A DNA stretch of 64,000 nucleotides, from the NCBI GenBank assembly GCA_044230315.1, contig JBGARJ010000022.1, forward strand, positions 1 to 64,000. Reading direction: 5' to 3'. The position numbers were made by a program, and so were the translations under genes. Source of the DNA: M3007 sp044230315. GTDB taxonomy: Bacteria > Bacteroidota > Bacteroidia > Chitinophagales > Saprospiraceae. The notes under the pieces were generated by a model that did no database searches, had not been told where the DNA came from, and was given only the letters and a program-made list of their open reading frames with translations. The number at the start of each line of letters is the position of its first letter. Position 1 is the stretch's first letter. Positions 17,664 through 25,619 of this stretch are shown here, piece after piece.

Positions 17664-19991
17664 TCAGAACTGTATCCGGTACACGAAATCGGGGGTAAAA
17701 CCCAACTGATATTGAGTGCTGGTGCCGCTCATGCCCCGGAAATAGCGGTAGGCGAACACATTTTTCCGGTTGGTCAGGTTGGTGAAATCGAGGAAGAAAT
17801 GGTGGGTAAGGCGCCGGGCATTGTAGCGCAGCCCAACCTTGGCGTCCCAGCGGAAAAAGGCCGGGTATTGCAGGCTGTACGGGCGGGTGTCGTCGTACAC
17901 CTCATCGCCGAAGGCCATGCTCTGCGCCAGGTCGATGGGCGTAAACCAACGTCCGCCGGAAGCGCTCAGTTTGGTATCGGTGGTGAGCACAAGGTGCTCG
18001 CCGACGGGAAATTCCTTGCCGAGCAGGGCGTTCAGAATGTACTGGCTGTTGAAGGCCGTGTTGCGCCACACCCCGTCGCTGCCCCGGTATTCCGACTGGA
18101 ACAACGAGGCTGTGAACAGCCCGTAGAACCCGTTATGATACGTTTTGGCCAGGGTGATTTCCAGGCCGTAGTTGCGGCCGTTGCCCGTACTGGTCAGGTT
18201 GGAAAAATCCCAAAGGGCGAACGAACTGCCAAAGTTGAGCAGCGAATAGCCGTCGGCCTGGCGGTGTACGGGCACTTTGATCTGCCACTGATAATACGCT
18301 TCGGTGCGGAGGCGCCAGCCGCTATCCCATTTTTTGGCCCAGGCGAGCACGCCCTGATGGCTCCGCAAAAAATCCAGTTTGCGGTTGGGAGCGGCGCCGG
18401 AAGCGTCAATAAAAAACAGGGCGGCCGGGGCCACGGTTTGGCTATGGTAGCCATAGGCCAGGATCAGATCGTTGCCGTTCGGCAGTTTAAACTTGATCGC
18501 CGCCCGCGGTTCCAGGCTGGTTTTTCCACTAAGGGGCAAATGTTGCGTATGCAGGCCGATGTTGACCGAGTAGCGTTTTTTTACTTTGTATTGTACCTGG
18601 GCAAAGGCTTCCAGGAGCCACAGCCCGCCGTTGTAATCGCGCACGGGCATATAGTCCGGCGTTCCGCGGCGCGTCAGCAGGCGGGTGTCGATGCCCGTAC
18701 CCTGGGCTTGCGCGCCCGCACGCAGGGTGATGCGTTTGGTCTGACGGCGTTGCCACAGCGAATTGATCCGGAGGCCGTCTTCGCGGTTGGTTTCGTCGAG
18801 CCACTGCGTGCGGTCGCCGTTCGGCTGTAGTTCCCAGCCTTTGCTGTACATCTGGTTGTGGCTGTAGGCCAATACGGTGCGCCAATACGACACCGTGTCG
18901 ATCAGCCATTGGTAGCGGACCCCGGCGACGGCCAGTTTAGACCCCAGTTCCGAATCGCGGGTGGGCGGGTGGTACGGGTTTTCGGGGTCCACATCGGCGC
19001 CGCGCACCAGGATGTGGCTCGTGCCGGCCAGGCCGAAGAGGGCGAAGTGGTGGCGGCCTTTGCCGAAGTCGAGTTTCCAGTTGAGGTCCTGGTATTGCGG
19101 CACATAATTACCACCCGCCCGAACGCCAAGGCCCTGGAGCAGGTCGACAAACGAGTAGCGGTACCCCACGAGGAAGGAGCCGTTTTGGCGGCGCCACAAA
19201 GGGCCTTCGGCTGTCGCTTCCGCGCCGCTCCAGGCGCCGATCTGGCCCGTAAATTCGTAGCGTTCTTTGTTGCCGCTTCGGAAATTCATATCCATCACGC
19301 CAGCGATCGTATTGCCGTACTCCGCCGGAAATGCACCGGTCAGGAAATCGGATTGGCCCAGCAAATTAGGGTTCAGGGCGTTAAAAGAGCCGCTGGAATT
19401 GCCGTAGGTGCTCAGGTGGCTGGGGTTGGGAATGGGCACGCCGTCCAGCCGCCACAGCAGGCCGCTGGGCGAGTTGCCGCGAATAACCAGGTCGTTTTGG
19501 TAATCATCGGCAGCGGCGATTCCGGCAAAGTTGCCGGCCATACGGGCCACATTGCTGCGGCCGCCGCTGTAACGCGCCACCGTTTCCGGGTTTAAGGCTA
19601 TAGCACTCACTTTGGCGAGCCGGTTCACCGGTTTTACTTTGTTGGTACCGGTAATGGTGACCGCCTGCAGGGCTTGAGTCGATTCTTCCAACAGGATCTC
19701 CAGGTCGACGTCTTTACCGGTTGTCACCAATACATCCGGCAGCACTTCATCGTCAAAACCCAAATACCGGACCCGTACCTGGTACCGCCCCGGCGCCAGG
19801 TCTTTGATCACAAAAACGCCTTCCACATCGGTGACGGCGCCGCGGGGCTCGGTCAGGTCGGGCAGGTCGACCAGGGCGCCGGGCAGGGGCGATTCGGTGA
19901 TTTTGTCGCGCACGACACCGCGGATCGTTTGGGCGGAAAGGGTGTTACCGACCAACCAGGTCAGAAGGCAGGCAAAGGAAAGAAGGCGCAT
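17664..19991 (-). CDS. TonB-dependent outer-membrane receptor with carboxypeptidase-regulatory-like N-terminal domain
   Basis: A 775-residue outer-membrane transporter. Signal peptide MRLLSFACLLTWLVGNTLSAQ is followed by a CarboxypepD_reg-like beta-sandwich (RGVVRDKITESPLPGALVDL ... VFVIKDLAPGRYQVRVRYLGF). The plug domain follows (VTITGTNKV ... NDLVIRGNSPSGLLWRLDGVPIP), then a 22-stranded barrel ending in an aromatic (DFVYRIQF), as needed for barrel insertion. No SusD-like partner is adjacent, so a glycan role is not supported; peptide, metal-chelate or other small ligands are all possible. It lies upstream of the blaI-M56 pair on the same strand, with 154 bp and the blaI promoter between them. 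A short palindromic element sits just before its start codon. Confidence 0.88.
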   Translation of the reverse strand: MRLLSFACLLTWLVGNTLSAQTIRGVVRDKITESPLPGALVDLPDLTEPRGAVTDVEGVFVIKDLAPGRYQVRVRYLGFDDEVLPDVLVTTGKDVDLEILLEESTQALQAVTITGTNKVKPVNRLAKVSAIALNPETVARYSGGRSNVARMAGNFAGIAAADDYQNDLVIRGNSPSGLLWRLDGVPIPNPSHLSTYGNSSGSFNALNPNLLGQSDFLTGAFPAEYGNTIAGVMDMNFRSGNKERYEFTGQIGAWSGAEATAEGPLWRRQNGSFLVGYRYSFVDLLQGLGVRAGGNYVPQYQDLNWKLDFGKGRHHFALFGLAGTSHILVRGADVDPENPYHPPTRDSELGSKLAVAGVRYQWLIDTVSYWRTVLAYSHNQMYSKGWELQPNGDRTQWLDETNREDGLRINSLWQRRQTKRITLRAGAQAQGTGIDTRLLTRRGTPDYMPVRDYNGGLWLLEAFAQVQYKVKKRYSVNIGLHTQHLPLSGKTSLEPRAAIKFKLPNGNDLILAYGYHSQTVAPAALFFIDASGAAPNRKLDFLRSHQGVLAWAKKWDSGWRLRTEAYYQWQIKVPVHRQADGYSLLNFGSSFALWDFSNLTSTGNGRNYGLEITLAKTYHNGFYGLFTASLFQSEYRGSDGVWRNTAFNSQYILNALLGKEFPVGEHLVLTTDTKLSASGGRWFTPIDLAQSMAFGDEVYDDTRPYSLQYPAFFRWDAKVGLRYNARRLTHHFFLDFTNLTNRKNVFAYRYFRGMSGTSTQYQLGFTPDFVYRIQF

Positions 19992-20008
19992 AACAGGGTG
20001 TTTTCATT

Positions 20009-20060
20009 TAGAACATGGTTGGATTTTCATCGCTGAGGCGAAAATCCAAATATGTTCTTA
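20009..20060. repeat. Palindromic element copy B (short, tips only)
   Basis: TAGAACATGGTTGGATTTTC, then ATCGCTGAGGC, then GAAAATCCAAATATGTTCTTA: a 52-bp inverted repeat corresponding to the outer tips of the long copies without the core. It lies between the start of the TonB receptor gene and ribE. The last 11 codons and stop of ribE are read from it. Confidence 0.82.
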
Positions 20061-20644
20061 TACAGCGAAAGATAACGGGAAATATACTTCCCGATAATAT
20101 CAAATTCGATGTTTACCGGGTCGCCGGCCCGAAGGGTTTTAAAATTGGTATGTTCCCAGGTAAATGGAATGATGGCCACCGAGAATACATCCGCCTGCGG
20201 TTCCACCACCGTCAGGCTCACGCCGTTGAGGCACACCGAGCCTTTGTCGACCAGCAAATGTTCGGGTGAAGGCGCGTAGCGAAAGGTGAAGCGCCACGAG
20301 CCGCCCGTTTCCAACACCTCCACGCAGGTGGCCACGGTATCTACGTGGCCCTGTACCATATGCCCGTCGAGCCGGCCGCCGATGGGCAGGCATCGTTCGA
20401 GGTTGACCAGGCTGCCAGGTTGCCAGGCGCCGAGCTTGGTTCGGCGCAGGGTTTCCCCGACAGCCGTGACCGTGTGGGTGCCGGCCTCGACGGCCACTAC
20501 CGTGAGGCAGGCGCCGTCGTGGCTCACGCTCTGGTCGACCTTTAGCTCGCCACTGATGGGGCTCTGAAGGGTAAAATGGACGTTGGAGCGGTCTTGTTCG
20601 ATTTTTCGAACCGTACCGAGTGTTTCGATGATGCCAGTGAACAT
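20027..20644 (-). CDS. ribE: Riboflavin synthase, alpha subunit
   Basis: Dismutates two 6,7-dimethyl-8-ribityllumazine molecules into riboflavin. The protein has 205 residues and the two duplicated lumazine-binding barrels: MFTGIIETLGTV (the invariant start) with SVSHDGACLTV in the first, and GHMVQGHVDTVA with GSVCLNGVSLTVV in the second. The final IIGKY is the normal end region, but the last residues (YKNIFGFSPQR) are encoded by the neighbouring short palindromic element, so the original C-terminus appears to have been replaced. No FMN riboswitch is visible upstream. The family name varies (ribE or ribC); the assignment of function is secure. Confidence 0.95.
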   Translation of the reverse strand: MFTGIIETLGTVRKIEQDRSNVHFTLQSPISGELKVDQSVSHDGACLTVVAVEAGTHTVTAVGETLRRTKLGAWQPGSLVNLERCLPIGGRLDGHMVQGHVDTVATCVEVLETGGSWRFTFRYAPSPEHLLVDKGSVCLNGVSLTVVEPQADVFSVAIIPFTWEHTNFKTLRAGDPVNIEFDIIGKYISRYLSLYKNIFGFSPQR

Positions 20645-20662
20645 GGTGAAACGTTATTTCAT

Positions 20663-20727
20663 CACGGCGACACGGCGGCGCAAAGGTTTGCATTTTCCCC
20701 AAGGGGTAAATCTCCGTGTCTCCGCGG
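20663..20727. repeat. Imperfect inverted repeat CACGGCGACACGGCGG / CTCCGTGTCTCCGCGG
   Basis: Two 16-base arms with three mismatches flank the presumed ribE promoter region. On the minus strand a CCTTTG -7-like word lies between them. A hairpin of similar composition occurs at 33305-33366. It may belong to a second class of small palindromes in this genome. Confidence 0.45.
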
Positions 20728-20791
20728 CGAGGCTAATTTACAAAAGTGCCCGCGAAGGTATCACTTTACCCGCAGCGAACACGCTGCCGGA

Positions 20792-22132
20792 TCACTTGGG
20801 ACCTTCACCGCCCTGCGCAATCAGCGTCAACCGGAGATCGGCAAAATTGGCGCCCTGTCCCTCGATAAAGGAAAGCGTGACGTGGTCGCCCGGTTTTAAA
20901 TTTTGCTTCAACAGGGATTTGAAATATTCGGGAAACCCGCTTGCTACCGAATACGTAAAACTCATCGCCATTTCTTCATACCGAACCTGCATCGACCGAA
21001 CCGGTATTTCCTTGTTGCCTTCCTTCATCTGTGGCGCTTGTCCCAGCAACGCCAGGATGTCCGCCGGGGTAAAGTCGTTGTTAGTGAGTTCCAGGATGAC
21101 GGGGCTTCTCCCCTGCTGCCGGCCCCAGTGCGTTTGGGGGGCGGGCCCCAGCAGTTGGCGCAGCGAACCCCAAACGAGGGTGAAAACCTTGCCCATAGCA
21201 TGCCAGCGTCCGTCCCGTTCGTCGACGATGTTCAAAACACCCGTCTTTTGTACGTCGCGGCCGGTCATTTCTTCAAACACCAGCCGGGCTCCGGGTTTGA
21301 CGACGGCTTCGAGGTTGTGCAGACGTTGGTTAAACGCCGCCGCCGAATCTGCCTGCGCGGGGTAATAATAGAGGTCTGCAGCGCTTTGCTCCGACGGCCC
21401 GGTGTGAACAGCCAAATGGCCGTAGCGGTTGGCGGCGGCGTTTTGTACGTACCCCGGTAAGGAATGCAATAGTTGGAGACATTCCTTGCTGGAAATAGCG
21501 CCGTATTGTGCGGCCATGCGCCAAACCGTTTTGCCCCAAAGAAAACCGGGCGGTATGTCGTCTGGCGTTGGCGGCGCTTCGTCGGTAATGTGCAGATCGA
21601 TCACGGCCTGTTGGCCGTCGGGCAGCGTGAAATGGTTCACTTCAAAATGATCGCCCGGCTGTGCGAGCATCGCCCAGGCTGCCATTTTGTGGTAATAGGC
21701 CAGGTAGGAAGCGTCGGCCGCCTGACTTCCCCGGCATTCAACGTGCCAGCCGTCCAGATCAAACTGCAGCTCTTTTCGCAGCGATTTGCCATCCCATAAA
21801 AACGGCGCCGTTACCACCGAGGATCGAAGCGCATCCACACTGATCCGTACGGCGCCAACGTACCGCCCGCCCGCAGTGTCGTATTCCAAGGGGCACTGGA
21901 ATGACCCCCAGTAGAAGATATACGGATCACCGCCTTTCGGTATGTCGTGGGTGGGCGAAATGCAAGACCCGGTATCGGGCGTTGCTGTAAAAAGAGTACC
22001 GCCGCACACCGGCGAATGGCCGGTCAGATGGAAAGGCAATAGTATGGATAAGCCTGTGAAAAGCGCCGGGGCCAGGCAGGAGATCAGGGCCGAAAATCCG
22101 GTGGCAGATTTGTTGCAATTTTGGTGTTGCAT
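20792..22132 (-). CDS. Secreted protein related to the M56 ectodomain (paralogue 1), function unknown
   Basis: A 446-residue protein starting at the ATG at 22132; the frame reaches a TTG at 22156. A long hydrophobic N-terminal stretch (FSALISCLAPALFTGLSILL) looks like a signal or anchor. The next module, PYIFYWGSFQCPLEY ... GRYVGAVRISVDALRSS ... FLWDGKSLRKELQFDLDGW, matches the M56 protein at 14367 (PYILFWGAFQAKFEY ... GRYLAEIHIS ... IWNGTSLEQHLSLEIGG) point by point. A second shared module (GHLAVHTGP ... LHNLEAVVKPGARLVFEEM) corresponds to LQELKDQIRPGVKIWLSAW in that protein. No catalytic residues are recognisable. It is probably an extracytoplasmic binding protein that works in the same pathway as the sensor. 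Confidence 0.6.
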   Translation of the reverse strand: MQHQNCNKSATGFSALISCLAPALFTGLSILLPFHLTGHSPVCGGTLFTATPDTGSCISPTHDIPKGGDPYIFYWGSFQCPLEYDTAGGRYVGAVRISVDALRSSVVTAPFLWDGKSLRKELQFDLDGWHVECRGSQAADASYLAYYHKMAAWAMLAQPGDHFEVNHFTLPDGQQAVIDLHITDEAPPTPDDIPPGFLWGKTVWRMAAQYGAISSKECLQLLHSLPGYVQNAAANRYGHLAVHTGPSEQSAADLYYYPAQADSAAAFNQRLHNLEAVVKPGARLVFEEMTGRDVQKTGVLNIVDERDGRWHAMGKVFTLVWGSLRQLLGPAPQTHWGRQQGRSPVILELTNNDFTPADILALLGQAPQMKEGNKEIPVRSMQVRYEEMAMSFTYSVASGFPEYFKSLLKQNLKPGDHVTLSFIEGQGANFADLRLTLIAQGGEGPK

Positions 22133-22194
22133 GTGTGCTGGTATGCCTGGTGGCAAATCTGTTTTGATGTTTTTCCCGGCCCGGAGGGCGGGGT

Positions 22195-22359
22195 TAGAGT
22201 TTGTCTAATTTTCGGTGCCGAGGCGAAAGCGAGCAAATTTTGTTTCAGGCAAGGCAAAATTTGCAGGCATAGCCGGGCGTCTATGGCGAAAATTTTAACG
22301 CAGCATGAAATAAAATTGGCCGCTTGCAGCCCGGTAACCAAAGTGTAGACAAACTCTTA
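22195..22359. repeat. Palindromic element copy C (full length, divergent tips)
   Basis: The tips are TAGAGTTTGTCTA and TAGACAAACTCTTA, different from the other copies yet still complementary. The core is the same: CAAATTTTGTTTCAGGCAAGGCA on the left, split around the loop, and TTTTAACGC then ATGAAATAAAATTGG on the right. The final TTA (22357-22359) is the TAA stop of the minus-strand gene to its right. The conserved core with altered tips defines a second tip type. Confidence 0.88.
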
Positions 22360-23964
22360 CCAATTCAATTCCTGCTTTGCCACGCCAAAAGGCGTATTGA
22401 GAAAGATGTAGTACTTGCCCTTTTGGCGGAAGAACGTCATAGGAATATGAGCAGTATGCCGCCCGGCCTGTTGTAGTTCGGTGACTAAAAAGATGTTGCG
22501 TCCCTCGGATTCGAACACGCTGATCTCTACCGACGCCTGTTCGGGAAGATCGAAATCGACAAACAGTTCGGTATCGGCAAGCGTTGGCGCGTACAGTTTG
22601 ATGCGAGCGCTGCCCGGGGCCATTGCAAGTACGGACAGGTCGTTGCGGAATAAAAGCCGGTTGCGCGAACGGATATAGGGCAACGTACATTCCATAACCG
22701 GCAGATCGATGCCCGGCAACTGAAAATGATCCAGCCGGATATCTTTGTCGGGTCCGAAACGGCTCGCAATGTCCTGTGCCAGCGCGTCCGGCAACGGTTC
22801 GCGCACCTCCAGTTCGAACGAATCGGCTGGTATCGACAAGCGGAACGAAAGCCCGGGGATCAACTGACCGTCGACCCGGCATTCGGGTTGCCCGGTGAGC
22901 ATTTCGGACAACCCGCCGCTCAGGCGAACGTCGTTCCAATACACGGGCGGATCAACGCCGATGGCCGGTCCGCGCCCGGCCGGAAACCGGAGCAGGTACA
23001 GGTTCGCGGCGGTGGCGGTCCAACTTCCCCATTGGAGTTGAAGCCGGTGGAGATCGCGGCTGCGGCGCAGGCTGAGGCGGGGGTCATTGTCGGCCACAAT
23101 CGTGATCGTTTTCCGGAAGAATTCGTCGTAACGCTCGGCCGAGTACATGCGGAGCTGAATCACGGCGCCCGGATGCACGAGATGGCGGTAGTGGTTGAGA
23201 GATTCCACCAACTGCCGGTATTGGTTGTCCTCCAGGGCGTGCACTACCCCAAACGACGAGGCGCCGTTGTCGTCCAGAAAATTCACCGCAACCGAGACAG
23301 GATGGGGCGTTACGCCGGGTTTCCACTCCAGGTAGGGCAACTGCCGGATGGTTTGCCAAAATTCCGCTTCGGAAAAAAAATCGCGGTTCGACACTTCCTG
23401 GATGTCTTCCCGGCCCCAGATCACGCGTTGCAGGAATTGGTCGTTGGTGTACGGCTCGCGTTGCACCGGGAATCGGTTTCCGCCGCTACCGGGTTGGGCG
23501 GTTTCAGGCGTCCGAATGGAAATATCGATGACGCCGCGCGCCGGGGCGTCCAGCAGCAGTTCCGTGATATGCAACACCTGGCCGGGCGCCGCTTTGGGGT
23601 TCAGAAACGCATCCAGTTCATGGATGCCTTCGGTATAGTCGTTGGCGCCGCGGGTGGCCACCACCGCCCGGCCTTCCAGCCGGAACGATACCGCTGGGGC
23701 AAGCGTCGAGCCGGTCCAGAGCGCCGGCGCATGCAGCAACATGTTGTGAAATGCAGCGGGGGTAAGGGTAAAAGCGCCTTTAAATGCATTGGCCGGGGTA
23801 AGCTCGCATTGCATATCGCCCCAGTAAAAGATAAATTTAGGCTCGACGGATAAGGCCGGCCCGGCGCCATCGGCCATTTGATACGCTGAGACGGGATGAA
23901 ACCCAAGCGTTAAAAGCAATAAAGAAAACCAATGGCGCCCTGCAGCGGGTAAATTAACGTCCAT
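22357..23964 (-). CDS. Secreted protein related to the M56 ectodomain (paralogue 2), with T9SS-like tail
   Basis: A 535-residue protein with a signal peptide (hydrophobic WFSLLLLTLGFHPVSA). It opens with PKFIFYWGDMQCELTP, then FTLTPAAFHNMLLHAPALWTG and VSFRLEGR, the same module as in the proteins at 14367 and 20792. A middle region aligns with the GVVHALEDN ... YRHLVHPGAVIQLRMY segment of the other two. The end (FDLPEQASVEISVFESEG ... KGKYYIFLNTPFGVAKQEL) parallels the M56 tail LYIRLEMPYGSAMTTLEV and resembles a type A T9SS sorting domain. Its TAA stop is the tip of element copy C. Possibly paired with paralogue 1 in sensing or cell-wall binding; no enzyme signature found. Confidence 0.6.
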   Translation of the reverse strand: MDVNLPAAGRHWFSLLLLTLGFHPVSAYQMADGAGPALSVEPKFIFYWGDMQCELTPANAFKGAFTLTPAAFHNMLLHAPALWTGSTLAPAVSFRLEGRAVVATRGANDYTEGIHELDAFLNPKAAPGQVLHITELLLDAPARGVIDISIRTPETAQPGSGGNRFPVQREPYTNDQFLQRVIWGREDIQEVSNRDFFSEAEFWQTIRQLPYLEWKPGVTPHPVSVAVNFLDDNGASSFGVVHALEDNQYRQLVESLNHYRHLVHPGAVIQLRMYSAERYDEFFRKTITIVADNDPRLSLRRSRDLHRLQLQWGSWTATAANLYLLRFPAGRGPAIGVDPPVYWNDVRLSGGLSEMLTGQPECRVDGQLIPGLSFRLSIPADSFELEVREPLPDALAQDIASRFGPDKDIRLDHFQLPGIDLPVMECTLPYIRSRNRLLFRNDLSVLAMAPGSARIKLYAPTLADTELFVDFDLPEQASVEISVFESEGRNIFLVTELQQAGRHTAHIPMTFFRQKGKYYIFLNTPFGVAKQELNW

Positions 23965-24128
23965 AAGCGGGATAATCGGTAAATATAAATCGATTCTAAA
24001 ACGGCTTGTACCGCTTTTCTATTTCCTTTGTCATGGTTCACACCCGGCGCGGCGCGGCGCGACAGCCTGAAATTGGAGCAAGCCCGCCTGCTGTTATTGC
24101 GACAAGTAGTACCTTCGAAGCGTCCAAA

Positions 24129-24292
24129 TAAGACCATGTTTGGATTTTCATGCTGTGGCGAAAACAGGAAATTTTCAGTTCAGACCAGGCAAATTTCACA
24201 GGCGTATACGGGTAATCCGCCGAAAAATTCAACGCCTTTTGAACTGAAATTTTCGTTTGTGGCCCAGCACTGATAGCCCAAACATGGTCTAA
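24129..24292. repeat. Palindromic element copy D (full length)
   Basis: The tips TAAGACCATGTTTGG and CCCAAACATGGTCTAA carry matched changes relative to copy A (GAAC/GTTC becomes GACC/GGTC). The core stem is TTTTCAGTTCA against TGAACTGAAA, again a matched change from TTTCA/TGAAA. The loop words are GACCAGGCA and TTCAACGC. It fills most of the space between two divergent genes and ends 12 bp before the cyclase ATG, so it may lie in the cyclase 5' leader. Confidence 0.9.
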
Positions 24293-24303
24293 CCCGGTTA
24301 CCA

Positions 24304-25602
24304 ATGAAACAACTTTTCGATCAGGCACTTCTGTACCAAATCAGCCCGGAGTATAAAGCAGAATTTTTACGGCAGCTAAATCTCGAAAATGCCAAAAAAT
24401 CCTACGTCATCGCCCGGCTGGGGCTTTTTTTTCTGCTTGTATTGCTGGTGCTGGATTATCTGCGGCAGTCCAGGGGCAACCTCTGGAACGACCCGGTACA
24501 TATATGGTTGTTTTTCAACCACTGCTCGTTCCTTGTTTTTTTGATCCCTTTTTGGATCTATCGCCGGCACCGGGAACGCATTCTGCTGGGCGAATATGCC
24601 AACAGCCATCAACTCACCAGCCTTACCCTTGATATTCTGGCGCTTACCCTGCTGCCGCTCACCATACTGGGTATTATGGACCGGGGCACGATGATCCTGT
24701 ACGCCATTTACATGCTGATCTGCAACCTCTTTCTCAATGTGTCGCATCGCGACCGGATCGGCCTCAACCTGTTTTCTTTTCTGGTCATGCTGGCCGCTAT
24801 TATCCTGATCCAGTACGAAGACCTGACGCTGTTATTTATCCGCATCCTGGAGTGCCTGGGGCTGCAACTGCCCACGTTTGTATTTTCCACTTTTCAGCAC
24901 AACCTGCGCATCCGGCAGTTTAGCAACGAAAAATTACTCGAAGACCAAAAAAACCTCATCGAGCGCGAAAAACAACGTTCCGATAACCTGTTGCTGAATA
25001 TCCTGCCGGCGGCGGTGGCCGAAGAGTTGAAAGAACGGGGTTACGTGTTGCCGCGCTATTTCAGCCAGGTGACGGTATTGTTTGCCGATTTTAAAGATTT
25101 TTCCGTGATCTGTACGACGCTGGCGCCCGAACAACTGATCGCCGATCTGAACCACTGTTTCGGCCAGTTCGACCGGATTGTCACCCGCCTGGGGCTAGAG
25201 CGTGTCAAGACCATCGGCGATTGCTACATGTGCGTCGGCGGCATTCCGGATACCGGCAGCGACCATGCCGTGCGGATGGTGCAGGCAGCTTTTGCCATGC
25301 AAAATTTCCTGGCCAAATGGCGCCGCGAACGCATGGACCTCGGGCTGCCGGCTTTTGAAGCCCGCATAGGCATACATTCCGGCCCTGTGGTGGGCGGCAT
25401 TGTAGGCACCACCAAATTCGCGTACGACATCTGGGGCGAAACCGTCAACATCGCCGCCCGTATGGAAGATCAGGGCGAGCCGAACCGGGTCAATATCAGC
25501 GGCAGCACCTATGCGTTGGTCCGGGACTTTTTTCCCTGCGAATACCGCGGGAAGATACCGATCAAGAATATTGGCGAGGCGGAGATGTATTTCGTTTCCT
25601 GA
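24304..25602 (+). CDS. Membrane-bound class III adenylate cyclase
   Basis: Makes cAMP from ATP. A 432-residue protein with about six hydrophobic helices in residues 30-200. A signalling coiled coil follows (NEKLLEDQKNLIEREKQRSD, then LLLNILPAAVAEELK, the usual helix before class III catalytic domains). The cyclase domain covers about residues 250-430. Metal-binding Asp residues are in FADFKDF and TIGDCYM. The Lys of RVKTIGD and the Asp of YDIWGETVNIAARME are the ATP-selecting pair, so adenylate rather than guanylate cyclase. The transition-state Asn and Arg (NIAAR) are present. The domain should act as a homodimer, gated by the membrane part. The ATG follows a 164-bp palindromic element by 12 bp. 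Confidence 0.9.
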   Translation: MKQLFDQALLYQISPEYKAEFLRQLNLENAKKSYVIARLGLFFLLVLLVLDYLRQSRGNLWNDPVHIWLFFNHCSFLVFLIPFWIYRRHRERILLGEYANSHQLTSLTLDILALTLLPLTILGIMDRGTMILYAIYMLICNLFLNVSHRDRIGLNLFSFLVMLAAIILIQYEDLTLLFIRILECLGLQLPTFVFSTFQHNLRIRQFSNEKLLEDQKNLIEREKQRSDNLLLNILPAAVAEELKERGYVLPRYFSQVTVLFADFKDFSVICTTLAPEQLIADLNHCFGQFDRIVTRLGLERVKTIGDCYMCVGGIPDTGSDHAVRMVQAAFAMQNFLAKWRRERMDLGLPAFEARIGIHSGPVVGGIVGTTKFAYDIWGETVNIAARMEDQGEPNRVNISGSTYALVRDFFPCEYRGKIPIKNIGEAEMYFVS

Positions 25603-25619
25603 CCGCCGCGCAACCGGGG

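Noticed and set aside
20645..20791. Possible FMN riboswitch upstream of ribE
   Set aside because: The conserved RFN element words (AGGGCGGGG, CCCACCGGCGGTA) are absent; only an inverted repeat and a promoter-like word are seen.
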